Shown piece by piece: positions 42,401-50,675 of a stretch of DNA of 56,066 bases. Where the stretch lies: assembly GCA_947631925.1 (NCBI GenBank), contig CANRNE010000014.1:1-56066 (forward strand), in the 5' to 3' direction. The notes below the pieces were generated by a model. That model did not search any database. It had not been told where the DNA came from and was given only the letters and a program-made list of their open reading frames with translations. Within the stretch, counting starts at the first letter, position 1. Each line of letters starts with the position of its first letter. Position numbers and translations under genes: made by a program. This DNA is from an uncultured Clostridia bacterium. Lineage in GTDB: Bacteria > Bacillota > Clostridia > Christensenellales > Borkfalkiaceae.

Positions 42401-42491
42401 CATGCTCGTTTTTCGCTTCGTGATAGGCGACCTCCCGCCCGAGCGCCGTGAGCGCGTCGTCGAGGGTGGGCGCGCCGATAATCTTTGCCAT
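39486..42491 (-). CDS. addB: ATP-dependent nuclease subunit B (AddB)
   Basis: AddB carries the second nuclease of AddAB and the Chi-scanning inactivated helicase fold. The 1001-residue product has helicase-like regions without a clear Walker A, an exonuclease region with GKADRVDETDGSVRVIDYKTGD near residue 850, and the C-terminal Fe-S staple: one Cys in FECPYKSFAKYGL near residue 725 and three in SCTYCQFKGLCGF near 970. The two-part Cys arrangement is the AddB hallmark. The start follows AAGGGGA. A TATAAT at 42519-42524 lies about 30 bp upstream, divergent from the lipoprotein promoter. Confidence 0.95.
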   Translation of the reverse strand: MAKIIGAPTLDDALTALGREVAYHEAKNEHVLVFCEDRLTLLAERAAIRLSGGSFLTEVTTFARYLSGEAHTVSKFGSVMALSAIMEEEADNLRCFGVGAAQAVYETLAQLLASRVTADMLRESASLAGGMLARKLADLALLLERYEAFLQERNLLDENGFLALLPQKIERERPQAVLFFGFSSFTKQAREGVRAALSAAGSVTGIFLAGRERFYTNEAAHIFRTLCEERGSCEVHMEKSTLSGDAAILQRELFNPDGGKRQESDSIFVFEAADDREEFSTVAAYIKREVSMGRRYRDISVLVGSADDLPAAEKAFSAQNIPYYLDRRRKYAGHPFCAFVLSVFDAAANGGITSSAADIASSVYFGDGGAYRNYLSASGGRYAARREIREGTAGFEELKAAREKLLSLLSLVRPKDTGAGYVNAVRRIWELVDGEKITERLSSSCEEERAFLDISKFSTLLDETEKVVPAGKFTARQFYHLLENGLDALEISMLPRRADAVFVGDIGESRLCRSEVLFLAGMTEAVPRISQDTAVITDAEIGTLSKLRVEVEPAIAVVNARAREAFALNVCAFSEALYVSCPRRKKSGEVSPSELFLYLRRAFSLREAPPRYPFEYGAFAPALAAYFSENGVRGEALREAFLKDIFGHGMPVDPEEMKKSLQKTPQDTAPRLWFSPTVSPTVLESYFECPYKSFAKYGLHLFEQRKTGNAADAGTFVHTVLEQTARLFNNFSSEEECETAARDIAKTLLAAPLYAPLSETKAGAYTGERLAEEAASVAKAAYRQLAGSNFRVAETESDISLEGLSLRGKADRVDETDGSVRVIDYKTGDIDASVAAYYTGRKLQLELYLLAAAEKQRGEGKKRAAGAFYFPAADDVVAGDKLDGKFRLLGFFCNEPETVRDMDTVRAEGEASAFFSDGERSEKGMDRAEFEDFLEYARLVSKQAEGEMRQGNIRPSPYGESCTYCQFKGLCGFCGTPRKERDIGCGTVTEIVRNAKAKEES

Positions 42492-42518
42492 GCGACTTCC
42501 CCTTTGTGAATTTCCTCT

Positions 42519-42594
42519 ATTATAACATATTTGCGGAAAAAATTCTCCGATTCGCGCGTTTTATTTTTACAAAACGCAAAATTTATGCTATAAT
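42519..42594. promoter_or_regulatory. Divergent promoters of addBA and the 42.6-kb lipoprotein
   Basis: Plus strand: TTTACA (42566-42571), a 17-bp spacer and TATAAT (42589-42594) for the lipoprotein. Minus strand: TATAAT at 42519-42524 for addB, with no good -35. The two promoters face away from each other across an AT-rich gap. Confidence 0.75.
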
Positions 42595-42623
42595 GACATC
42601 AACGACTACTGTTAGGAGTTCTT

Positions 42624-43607
42624 ATGAAGCCCAAGAAACTCGCACCGCTCGCGCTCGCTCTTCCCCTTGCGCTGCTTGCCGCCTGTGCCGCAGCCGACCC
42701 CGGCCTCGCCTTCTCGGCGCGGTGGTTCCCCTCTCCCTCCCATCCCGACCAGACCAAGGCGAGCGAGACGCTCGAATATACCGTCTCCACGGCGGAAATC
42801 GAGAACAAACAGCCCGACGCCCTGTATGCCGAATATGAGGGCAATTATAGGGCGACGCTCGAGTACACCGTCTACAACTCCGTCCCGTCCTATCACTTCA
42901 CGGGCGACTTCACCGCCGCCGTGACGTATACGGGGCAGGATGCAATCACAGAGACCGTGCGCTCCGAGGTGTGGTTTGCCTTGGAAAACGACAAGACGGC
43001 GCCCATGCGGCCCTTCTACAGCGTGCGCACCGTGGACAGCGTCGTGCCCGACGTCTCCGCGGAGGGCTCCCCGCTCACCCACTATCACTACACATTCGCC
43101 GTGACCTATGACTGGGAAGCCGACAAGGCGGCGGTAAAATTCGACAACCTGTTGGGGGACGGCACGGACAGCTTCCGCAAGGACGGAGCGAAGGATGAGG
43201 AAGCGACCGTCGACTTGCGCGGGAACGGGACCTATCTCGACAATGAGGAGATTTTGTTCGCCCTGCGCGGCGTGTCGCTCGAGGGCGGCGTGAGCTTCCG
43301 CTCCATCAACCCCGTCAAGGACAAGACGTACCGCTGTGTGCCCGTCTCCACCCAGACTTCGACGGCGGTGGAATACGAGACAAATTTCATGCAGAACGGG
43401 AATGAGGTCAAGGAGAAAATCGACGCGCACCGCATCACCATCGGCTACACGGAGGGCAATACGGGTTCGCCGCGGACGTATGTCTATGCCGACACCGTGA
43501 GCGGGGAAAACACTTACCGCAATGTCCTGCTTGAAATGCGGGAGCCGCTCATCGGCGGCATGGGCACCCTCGTCTATACCCTCTCCGCCGCAAAATTCAT
43601 CGGATAA
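42624..43607 (+). CDS. Lipoprotein of unknown function
   Basis: The 327-residue product has a short signal peptide (KKLAPLALALPLALLAAC) with lipobox LAAC, so Cys21 would be lipidated. The mature region is beta-rich and carries many aromatic and Thr residues (ATLEYTVYNSVPSYHFTGDFTAAVTYTG in part). I recognise no family. The order of strands resembles a solute-handling or beta-sandwich surface protein, but no function can be given. It is monocistronic with its own consensus promoter and terminator, and the ribosome site GGAG lies 6 bp upstream. Confidence 0.75.
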   Translation: MKPKKLAPLALALPLALLAACAAADPGLAFSARWFPSPSHPDQTKASETLEYTVSTAEIENKQPDALYAEYEGNYRATLEYTVYNSVPSYHFTGDFTAAVTYTGQDAITETVRSEVWFALENDKTAPMRPFYSVRTVDSVVPDVSAEGSPLTHYHYTFAVTYDWEADKAAVKFDNLLGDGTDSFRKDGAKDEEATVDLRGNGTYLDNEEILFALRGVSLEGGVSFRSINPVKDKTYRCVPVSTQTSTAVEYETNFMQNGNEVKEKIDAHRITIGYTEGNTGSPRTYVYADTVSGENTYRNVLLEMREPLIGGMGTLVYTLSAAKFIG

Positions 43608-43634
43608 CCCCCATCTTTTTCGCATCCTCATATG

Positions 43635-43662
43635 CACCCTCGCCCCGCGAGGGTGTTTTTTT
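43635..43662 (+). terminator. Terminator of the 42.6-kb lipoprotein gene
   Basis: CACCCTCGC and GCGAGGGTG pair around CCC and are followed by seven T. Confidence 0.9.
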
Positions 43663-43665
43663 GTA

Positions 43666-43696
43666 AAAAGAAACCCCTGCGTTTCCGCAGGGATTT
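43666..43696 (-). terminator. Terminator of the GH3 gene
   Basis: On the minus strand CCCTGCG, GAAA, CGCAGGG then GTTTCTTTTT. Confidence 0.85.
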
Positions 43697-43742
43697 CAGG
43701 GAGGAGGAGAAATGTAACAACTACATTTCAGGTGCATGCATG

Positions 43743-46700
43743 TTATTCATCTTCTTTGGCTGCCTTTTCGCGGCGGAAGCGGAGCACGACGGAGGTGACG
43801 CCCCAAGCGGTCAGAGCCGCGGTGATTACCCACACGGCGCCGATGATGAGCCAGTAGTAAGCGAACGGGGTATCCGCTATCTGCACGCCGTGGGTGATGC
43901 CGTTCATCGCGTTGGAGTTGACCACGGTGTAGAGAACGTGCTTCATCGCCTGTCTCATATAGTACTGCGTCGCCGCATTGTTTTGGTTGGGGCCGGAGCT
44001 CGTCGCGAAGTTGGTGAGCTTGAGGTCGCCGCCCGCGCGGAGGCATTGCTCGGTGTCCATATAGCCGCCGTTGTCGTAGTCGGTGATGACGGAGCCGTTG
44101 AATGCCCACTCCTCACGGAGGACCTTGGTGATGAGCTGATAGTTGCCGCCCGCCCAAGTGCAACCGATGCGGTTGAAGGAAGTCATGACAGCCATGACTG
44201 CGGGAATCTCGAGTTCCTTCTTGGTGAAGGTTTCCGTCTCGGCGTCATACTGCTGGACCATAATCTTCTGCGTGCCGCGCTCTTCGATGCAGGTCTGGAA
44301 GGGCTTGAGGTAGATTTCGCGGATGGCCTGCTCGTTGGCAAACGTCGCGACGCTGCTTCTGTGGTCCTCTTGGTCGTTGAGGCAGAGGTGCTTGATGTAG
44401 GAATACACGCCCTTGTAAGCCGTCTCGCGGGCAGCCTGCAACGCCATCTCGCCCGACAGGAAGCCGTCCTCGGAGTAGTACTCGAAGTTACGGCCCGCAA
44501 ACGGGGTGCGGTGGATGTTCATCGCGGGAGCGTACCAGCCGGAGATGACGTCCTTGTACTGGTGTCTGCCGAAGTGGGTCTCGTCGGCATGCAGTGCGTC
44601 TTCGGAGACATAGTAGCCGTGGAGACGGGAGTTCTCGCGGTTCCAGCTCGATGCGATGTTGGCAGCGCAGGGATAGGTGATGGAGTACGGGGAGTGCGAG
44701 ACGCCGCCCTCGTTGAGGCCGGAGGGACCGTCGTAGTCAATCGCTTCGGGCTTGCCGATGCTCTGTGCACGGGCCGTCTTGTAACCGCCCTGACGAATCA
44801 TGCCTCTGATTTCGGTGAGGGTCATCTGGCTGATGTAGGCATCCCAGTCGACGTCCTCATACCTTAAGCCGCGGGCATCGACGAGCTCGAGATTGCCTTC
44901 CACGCCGAATGTGCCCGCCTTGGCGCCGGCTTCCTCTTCCGTCATCGGGTTGAGGGAGGCATCCGCGCCGACTTTATTGACCTCATCTGCGGTCGCTTGG
45001 TCGACCTCGACTTGCCATGTGTACCCGTTGAGTTCGCTGAAGCCCGACTTCTTCTGAGCATCTTGGTTGCCGTGGCGCTTGGGGAAGGTGCCTACCCAAT
45101 CCTGACGGGTGAGGTACTTGCTGCGCTCGGTGATGTTCTGGTGGCCTGCCCAGAGTGCATGGTCGAACCGGTTGGTGATGGTAACACCTGCCGCAGACTT
45201 GGAGTACGTCGTCTTGTCGACGCCGCCGTTGTCGGTGTACTCATAGGTGTACTTGCCGACGAAGTTCTTGTCGCCTGCGCCGAAGAGACCGTCCGTCTCT
45301 TTGCTGTTGTACGTGAGGAAGTTGTTGTTCGCCTCGTGCGCGTTGTGCGCCGCGGTGAGGAGATAGTCGCCCGCCTCGAGGATGTACGTCTTGGCGTTCA
45401 CGTCGTCGTAGGAGATGAAGTCCTTCAGGTTGACGGTGATTTCCACGGTCACGGGATCCGCATCGGGCTGAAGGGTATCCGTCTTGGCGAAGCCGACGAG
45501 GGAGGAGGACGCCTTCTCCACGAAGTTGGTCTTGTCGTACTGGGTGTAGGGAGCGTTGAGGTAGAGCTGGACGACTTCCTTGCCTGCGACGGTGCCCGTG
45601 TTCTTGACTTTGACGGAGACGGTGATGTCGCCGTTGTCGTCGGGCTGGCTCATCGTGAAGTCGCTCCACGTGAATTCGGTGTAGGAGAGGCCGTAGCCGA
45701 AGGGATACTGCACGGTCTTCGAATAGTCGTATTCGCCGACATTGGCAGCGCCGTTCTTCACGTCGTAGTAGCGGGTCTCGTAGTACTTGTAGCCGACGTA
45801 GATGCCTTCGTCGTAGAAGACGCCGTAATGATCTCTCTCCACCGTGCTGTTAATCGATTTTCCGTCATGGACCAATTCGATGTCGCCCATGTTCTGCATG
45901 GCGGGAGAGGAGAGGGCGTCGTATGCGAACGTGTCCACAAGGTGGCCGGAGGGGTTAATCTTGCCGGAGAGCACGTCGACGATGGAACGGCAGGTGTCGC
46001 CGCCCGCACCGGGCGCCCAGAGGACGGCCGTGATGTTCTCATAATCTTCGACCCAACCGAGTTCGAACGCATTGTTGGTGTTGACGATGATGATGACGTT
46101 GTCGAAATTGTCGTTGAGGTAGTCGATGACGCTCAGCTCGACGCTGTCGGGCTCGAGATAGTGCTTCGGCTGGTCCGCTGCAATTTCCGTCCAGTCGCCC
46201 ATGTATCTGCCGAGGTCACGGCCTTCGCCGCCCGTACGGGAGAAGACAAAGATGGGCGTGGTGCCCTGCGCTTCCGTCTTGGCAGCGTCGGGGATATCGT
46301 TGATGTGCGTCTCGTTGATGGACCAATCTTCCGCGCCGCCGTAGGAGATGGCGCCGCCGCCGCGCTTTCTGCCCGTGCCCTTATAGAAGTCCCAGAGCTC
46401 CTTGTTGACGGAGAAGCCCTGTTCTTTGAACGCCGTCCAGAGGTCGGAGGACATCGTGCTCACGCCCGAGCCCGTGCCGCCCGCAACGGGGTCTACAGAG
46501 GACTGGGAGAAGAGGGAGACTTTGCTCGACGCTGCGAGAGGAAGTCCCTTCGCGCCGTCGGTGTTCTTGAGGAGGACAAAGCCCTCCGCGCCGCCCTCGC
46601 GGGTGTATTTCTGTTCGGCAGCTTCAAGAGTGTTGATGTCGGTAAAGTCGCTCTTGTAATATTCGGTATCGATATTTGCGTTCTGTTCCGTCCCCGTGTT

Positions 46701-46856
46701 CTTCGCTTCCGCTTCGCCGAAGATGGTGCGGAACACGCCGTCGTACATCGTCGCCGAGACGATGGGAAGGACGATGGAGATGACCCAAAGAATTGCGAGG
46801 CCGCAGCCGACGAGAATGGCCAGAAGCTTCGCGCTGAGTTTCGTACCCTTTGCCAT
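43743..46856 (-). CDS. Circularly permuted glycoside hydrolase family 3 with two membrane anchors
   Basis: The 1037-residue protein reads in swapped order. An N-terminal membrane helix (LLAILVGCGLAILWVISIVL, about 9-33) is followed by the GH3 C-terminal domain (EGFVLLKNTDGAKGLPL; FSRTGGEGRDLG; LWAPGAGGDTCRSIVDVLSG; YPFGYGLSYTEF). Next come a fibronectin-like domain (VSVKVKNTGTVAGKEVVQLYL) and the GH3 N-terminal TIM barrel at about 690-950 (IDYDGPSGLN; APAMNIHRTPFAGRNFEYYSEDG; KHLCLNDQEDHR). The nucleophile Asp lies in VITDYDNGG near residue 925. A second membrane helix (YYWLIIGAVWVITAALTAWGV) follows. Both ends face the cytoplasm, leaving the enzyme outside. It probably removes glucose or xylose units from plant or mucus oligosaccharides. 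It follows the CBM-like lipoprotein gene after a terminator. Confidence 0.92.
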   Translation of the reverse strand: MAKGTKLSAKLLAILVGCGLAILWVISIVLPIVSATMYDGVFRTIFGEAEAKNTGTEQNANIDTEYYKSDFTDINTLEAAEQKYTREGGAEGFVLLKNTDGAKGLPLAASSKVSLFSQSSVDPVAGGTGSGVSTMSSDLWTAFKEQGFSVNKELWDFYKGTGRKRGGGAISYGGAEDWSINETHINDIPDAAKTEAQGTTPIFVFSRTGGEGRDLGRYMGDWTEIAADQPKHYLEPDSVELSVIDYLNDNFDNVIIIVNTNNAFELGWVEDYENITAVLWAPGAGGDTCRSIVDVLSGKINPSGHLVDTFAYDALSSPAMQNMGDIELVHDGKSINSTVERDHYGVFYDEGIYVGYKYYETRYYDVKNGAANVGEYDYSKTVQYPFGYGLSYTEFTWSDFTMSQPDDNGDITVSVKVKNTGTVAGKEVVQLYLNAPYTQYDKTNFVEKASSSLVGFAKTDTLQPDADPVTVEITVNLKDFISYDDVNAKTYILEAGDYLLTAAHNAHEANNNFLTYNSKETDGLFGAGDKNFVGKYTYEYTDNGGVDKTTYSKSAAGVTITNRFDHALWAGHQNITERSKYLTRQDWVGTFPKRHGNQDAQKKSGFSELNGYTWQVEVDQATADEVNKVGADASLNPMTEEEAGAKAGTFGVEGNLELVDARGLRYEDVDWDAYISQMTLTEIRGMIRQGGYKTARAQSIGKPEAIDYDGPSGLNEGGVSHSPYSITYPCAANIASSWNRENSRLHGYYVSEDALHADETHFGRHQYKDVISGWYAPAMNIHRTPFAGRNFEYYSEDGFLSGEMALQAARETAYKGVYSYIKHLCLNDQEDHRSSVATFANEQAIREIYLKPFQTCIEERGTQKIMVQQYDAETETFTKKELEIPAVMAVMTSFNRIGCTWAGGNYQLITKVLREEWAFNGSVITDYDNGGYMDTEQCLRAGGDLKLTNFATSSGPNQNNAATQYYMRQAMKHVLYTVVNSNAMNGITHGVQIADTPFAYYWLIIGAVWVITAALTAWGVTSVVLRFRREKAAKEDE

Positions 46857-46900
46857 ATAACATTCTCCTTATGATTTTTGTGGGGAATCCCCCTTTGGTC

Positions 46901-46939
46901 AGAAAAAATAAGTCCCCGCCGCCGTGATGTGCGGCGGGG
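46901..46939 (-). terminator. Terminator between the CBM-like lipoprotein and GH3 genes
   Basis: On the minus strand CCCCGCCGC and GCGGCGGGG pair around ACATCACG and are followed by ACTTATTTTTTC. Partial termination would lower GH3 expression below that of the upstream genes. Confidence 0.75.
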
Positions 46940-46966
46940 CGAGTTGTCATTCGGTGAGCCGAGCGA

Positions 46967-47665
46967 TTAGCCTTGCTGGCCAACGCGGTCGCTGTTGTCG
47001 GTGGGCGTCCACGTAAGTTTCGACGGGGACTTGACAACGATTTTATCCACGTTGATGCCGCCCTGTCCTCCGTTCATGCCCTGCGCCGTAAGCACGATGG
47101 TGTTGTCGCCTTCTTTGAGGTCGACAACCACTTTGCCGGTGCCGATGTTCTTCATGAGTGCGCCCCACGTGCCGTCCATCATCCAGCCGAAAAGCCCCAT
47201 GTCGCCTTCGGGGGGATCGAGGGTAAGTCCGGGAAGGGTGCCTTTGAGCTTCGCGTCGGTGCCGTTGACGGAAAGCTTCACCGCCTCGTCCTTAGAGAGG
47301 TCTATGGCATCGATGATAAACTTTTCGGGAGCTTCACTGCCGAAGAAGGCCCGCATGTTGCTGTTGGTCGACGACGCATAGAGCGTAATCTCAACTTTGC
47401 AAGCGGCCTCAGCCTTGATGTTGAACGTAATCGTTTCGTTTGCAGCCGTGAAATAGCCGACCATCGTGGCTTCGGTCGACGTGCTGGCCTTGTCGCCGTC
47501 CCACACGAAGCCCGTTTCTACCTGAGGAGCGGTAGACAGAACCGCGTTCTCAGCTTCGAAGGTGTAGTCATCACCCGAAACGCCGCAAGATGCGCAGGCA
47601 ACTGCGATTCCGCAAGCCAACACGGTAGATGTGGCAGCAAGGACGATCTTTTTCCAGTTTTTCAT
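46967..47665 (-). CDS. CBM-like carbohydrate-binding lipoprotein
   Basis: The 232-residue product has a signal peptide (KKIVLAATSTVLACGIAVACASC) ending in a Cys-rich lipobox with two possible lipidated Cys (about 24 and 27). The mature domain starts YTFEAENAVLS and ends with DNTIVLTAQGMNGGQGGINVDKIVV. Both are typical of family 6/35 carbohydrate-binding modules, which open with FEAE and close with a strand of this type. No catalytic domain is present, so it would capture glycans near the cell for the esterase and GH3 enzymes encoded on each side. The ribosome site is GGAGGAAATGAA. Confidence 0.8.
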   Translation of the reverse strand: MKNWKKIVLAATSTVLACGIAVACASCGVSGDDYTFEAENAVLSTAPQVETGFVWDGDKASTSTEATMVGYFTAANETITFNIKAEAACKVEITLYASSTNSNMRAFFGSEAPEKFIIDAIDLSKDEAVKLSVNGTDAKLKGTLPGLTLDPPEGDMGLFGWMMDGTWGALMKNIGTGKVVVDLKEGDNTIVLTAQGMNGGQGGINVDKIVVKSPSKLTWTPTDNSDRVGQQG

Positions 47666-47778
47666 TTCATTTCCTCCAAAATTTTTCTATGTTTTTTTAT
47701 GAAATGTTATGACGGCCGCGCGTGAACTACCATCACGACTCATCCCCGCGCGGCGCGCCAGCTAAAAATAGCCGAACG

Positions 47779-49194
47779 TTATGCCTTCTTCTGCGCAGCC
47801 ATCCACTCCCAGAGGCTGGCTGTCTTCGTGCAGTTTGCGGGGGTGAGATAATCCACGCCCGTCACTTTGCTGTTGTCGAATTCCTTCTTCACGCCGTCGT
47901 TGAAGACGTAAATCCAAGACCAGTGTCCGTCATAGGTCACGCCGGGGGCGTCGGTGCCCACAACGCTCTCGAAGAGGGTCATGTGCACGTCGGTTGCACC
48001 CGCCTTCAGAAGACGGTCGAACGTGGGCTTCTCGAAGTTGGCGGGGGCCACGGTGCCGTCGTCGTTGGAGAGGATGAACCAAATCTTGTTGTTCTTGATC
48101 TGTGCAATCATATCGTCCGAGATGCGGCCGTCGACATACGCCTCGCAGGTGGGATAGTACGCCGCGAAGTAGTCGCTGTGGTGGAACATCATGTTCATCG
48201 TCATGTAGCCGCCGTTGGAGCAGCCGCCGAGATAGATGCGGTTGGTGTCGACGTCCGTGTTGCCTTCCACATACGTCGTAATGGCCTGCCAAAGAGCCTC
48301 GGTGTACCAGCTCTCCTGCGGGGAGCCGTCGCCGACGTCGGTGTGATTATAGGTGCCCTTGCCGTCCTGATCCATCCACATGGTGGGCGTCTGCACCGCG
48401 AGCACGTACGCGCCCGCAAGTCCGTCCTTCTTAAAATAACTCTGAATGGTCGTGTCGGTGAGTGCGGTCACCTCGTTGCCAAGAAGGTCGATGTCGATGT
48501 CCGTGCCGCCCTCGCCCGCGCCGTGCAGCCAGATGACGAGCGGGTTTTTGCCGCTGTCCGTGGCAGCGCCGTCGGGCGTCCAGCTTGCGCGCTGCAGGGT
48601 GATGTCCTTCTCGTCCTCCGTGTAGCGGACGGTGTCCTTGGCCCATGTAGCCGTCTGCGGGACGATTTTATCGGTGGCGACGGTCGCCGTGTAGGTGAAT
48701 TTGTCTCCGCCCTCGTACTTCTTGTCCCCCGCCGTAAAGTTCTTGCCGTCGGCGACGGTCACGGTGAAGGCGAACTTCTCCGACCAGTTGTTCATGTTGC
48801 TGTAGGTGAAGGGATTGCCGAGCACGTTCGCGCCCTTGTATCCGCCGAAGTTATATGCGGAAGCCTCATACTTCATCGTGACGGTGACATAGGACGATGC
48901 GGCCGTGGTCTTGTTGCCCGTAGCGTCGGAGACGAACGCGTCGACTACCGTGCGCTTGTCGTTCCCCGTCTTCACGGTGAAGGTGTCCTTGGAGACGCCC
49001 GAGACGTTGCCGCCCAACTTCATGACGATGCCGTCCACGGTGGGGCCGCCCTCGTAGCCGTGCACGATGATGCGCGACTCGGTGAGCGCCTCTGTGACGG
49101 GCGTGTGGGGCTCCTCGGGAGCACATGCCGCGATGGCCGCCATCCCGAAGGCGAACATCGCCGCGAGTGAAATCGCAACTGCTTTCTTCCTCAT
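47779..49194 (-). CDS. Secreted lipoprotein alpha/beta-hydrolase esterase
   Basis: The start at 49194 follows GGAGGAATGTAAG. The 471-residue product has a lipobox (AIAAC, Cys24), an N-terminal beta region of about 160 residues, and an alpha/beta-hydrolase fold. The fold shows NPLVIWLHGAGEGG (oxyanion-side strand), the nucleophile in IYLGGCSNGGYMTMN (GCSNG), an acid candidate in FILSNDDGTV, and a His candidate in DGHWSW. The layout matches secreted carbohydrate esterases of the PHB depolymerase/feruloyl type. It is first in the esterase, CBM, GH3 series and carries the LytTR-type site upstream, so it is probably induced by the neighbouring two-component system. Confidence 0.88.
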   Translation of the reverse strand: MRKKAVAISLAAMFAFGMAAIAACAPEEPHTPVTEALTESRIIVHGYEGGPTVDGIVMKLGGNVSGVSKDTFTVKTGNDKRTVVDAFVSDATGNKTTAASSYVTVTMKYEASAYNFGGYKGANVLGNPFTYSNMNNWSEKFAFTVTVADGKNFTAGDKKYEGGDKFTYTATVATDKIVPQTATWAKDTVRYTEDEKDITLQRASWTPDGAATDSGKNPLVIWLHGAGEGGTDIDIDLLGNEVTALTDTTIQSYFKKDGLAGAYVLAVQTPTMWMDQDGKGTYNHTDVGDGSPQESWYTEALWQAITTYVEGNTDVDTNRIYLGGCSNGGYMTMNMMFHHSDYFAAYYPTCEAYVDGRISDDMIAQIKNNKIWFILSNDDGTVAPANFEKPTFDRLLKAGATDVHMTLFESVVGTDAPGVTYDGHWSWIYVFNDGVKKEFDNSKVTGVDYLTPANCTKTASLWEWMAAQKKA

Positions 49195-49236
49195 CTTACA
49201 TTCCTCCAATCAAGCCGCTTTCCGACTTGTGCAAGC

Positions 49237-49305
49237 ATTATAAAAAAAGAAGGGCGGCCCGTCAATGGGGTTGCCCTACTCTTTCTTTTTTTGTCCTATT
49301 CTTAC
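49237..49305 (-). promoter_or_regulatory. Esterase promoter with upstream LytTR-type site
   Basis: Minus strand: TTGACG (49260-49265), a 17-bp spacer and TATAAT (49237-49242). The 34-bp site at 49272-49305 starts 6 bp upstream of the -35 and reads GTAAG, AA, TAGGACA, seven A, then GAAAG, AG, TA, GGGCA. It matches the site upstream of the response-regulator gene at 24 of 34 positions without a gap. Confidence 0.8.
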
Positions 49306-49337
49306 ACCGCGGAGGGGGATTTCTGTGCCTTTATGAC

Positions 49338-50675
49338 TCAAGCAATGTGCCGCGATTCCGCCGTGGGGAACATCATGGTGATGGAGAAGATTCCGTCTTC
49401 AAACGAGAAGTCGAACTGGCCGCCGTACTTCTTCGCGAGCATGCGCATGCTCTTTAATCCAAATCCGTGGTTGACGACGTCCCGCTTGCTCGTTGCGGGC
49501 AGTCCCGCCTCGAGACGGAGCTTCCCGTCGTAGTAATTCACGCAGTTGACGAGCACGACGCCGCCGCTCTTTCTCACGGTGAGGTCGATGCACCGCCGCT
49601 CCTCGTCGCGGATTCTCCGCACGGCCTCGATGGCGTTGGAGAGCATGTTCCCAAAGAGGGAATAGAGGTCGTAGTCGCGGATATAGCCGAGCGATTTGCC
49701 GTCCACCATGCAGGAGAGGCGAATGCCCGCCTCGTTGCAGATGAGACTCTTCTCGGTGAGGAGCACGTCGATGGGCTCACAGCCCGTGGAGACCCGCGCG
49801 TCATAGATGGAGATGCACTTCTCCATCTCCGCCGCCTCCTCCTCGGAGAGCTCGCCCTCCTGCTTCATGATGCGAATCCGATGCTTCATGTCATGGCATT
49901 TGACGTTGATGAGGTCGATGGTCTCCTTGGCAATCTCATACTGCCGTCTGTCCTGCTGCCAGAGCTGGCGCACCGTCTCGACGTCGCTCTTGAGCACGAT
50001 GCGCTCGAGCATGCCCGACTGAATCCAAAGAATAAAAATGTTGGCAAAAATGGAAAAACAATAGATGACGAGGCTGAGCTGCCAGCTCATATAACCGAAG
50101 GTGTTGGTCACCGAACAGAGGACGACGGTGATGACGAGGGTGACGAGGGAGAGCAGGAGCACATTCCAGCTGTACAAATTCTCCATGCCCTGCGCGCACA
50201 CTTTGCGCACGAAAAACAGATAGAATAACAGGCCTGTGGCGGCAAAGATGCCGACATGGAGAATGCACTCCGCCCAGCCGAGGCCGATTTGCCCCGCGAG
50301 CAAATTCAGAGCGCCCGTGACCTCGAAGATGGAGACGAGACGGTAGCAAAGATTCTGGAAGGCATACGCGCCCGCACCGTAGAAGAGCAGAATGCGGAAG
50401 GGAACGTCGTAGCAGACGCGGAAGACAACCAGCGTGCACAAAAAGACGATGATGTAGCCGAGCGCGCCGACGATGGGGTCACCGTCCGCAAGGGAGAGCA
50501 GACAGCACATCAGAAAGGAGACGGCGACGATGAGAAAAATCCCGGGGACGAGAAATACCCAGAAGAGCGGACGACGGCGGCAGGAGCGCACAAGCAGCCC
50601 CTCCGCCGTGAGCAATTCCACGAGGAACGTCGGATACATGAAGATGCACATCCAAAGGGCGGCTTCGACGTTCAT
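49338..50675 (-). CDS. GHKL-type sensor histidine kinase (AgrC-like)
   Basis: The 445-residue product has six to seven membrane segments within about residues 1-205 (for example FLVELLTAEG, FWVFLVPGIFLIVAVSFLMCCLL, IIVFLCTLVVFRVC). A helical dimerisation region follows with the phospho-acceptor His in INVKCHDMKHRIRIM, then a GHKL ATPase domain with the N-box NMLSNAIEAVRRI and the GFGLKSM glycine box. This class senses peptides or lipids in many Bacillota. No agrB/agrD-like peptide gene is visible beside it, so the signal is unknown. Its start overlaps the response-regulator stop by 4 nt. Confidence 0.92.
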   Translation of the reverse strand: MNVEAALWMCIFMYPTFLVELLTAEGLLVRSCRRRPLFWVFLVPGIFLIVAVSFLMCCLLSLADGDPIVGALGYIIVFLCTLVVFRVCYDVPFRILLFYGAGAYAFQNLCYRLVSIFEVTGALNLLAGQIGLGWAECILHVGIFAATGLLFYLFFVRKVCAQGMENLYSWNVLLLSLVTLVITVVLCSVTNTFGYMSWQLSLVIYCFSIFANIFILWIQSGMLERIVLKSDVETVRQLWQQDRRQYEIAKETIDLINVKCHDMKHRIRIMKQEGELSEEEAAEMEKCISIYDARVSTGCEPIDVLLTEKSLICNEAGIRLSCMVDGKSLGYIRDYDLYSLFGNMLSNAIEAVRRIRDEERRCIDLTVRKSGGVVLVNCVNYYDGKLRLEAGLPATSKRDVVNHGFGLKSMRMLAKKYGGQFDFSFEDGIFSITMMFPTAESRHIA

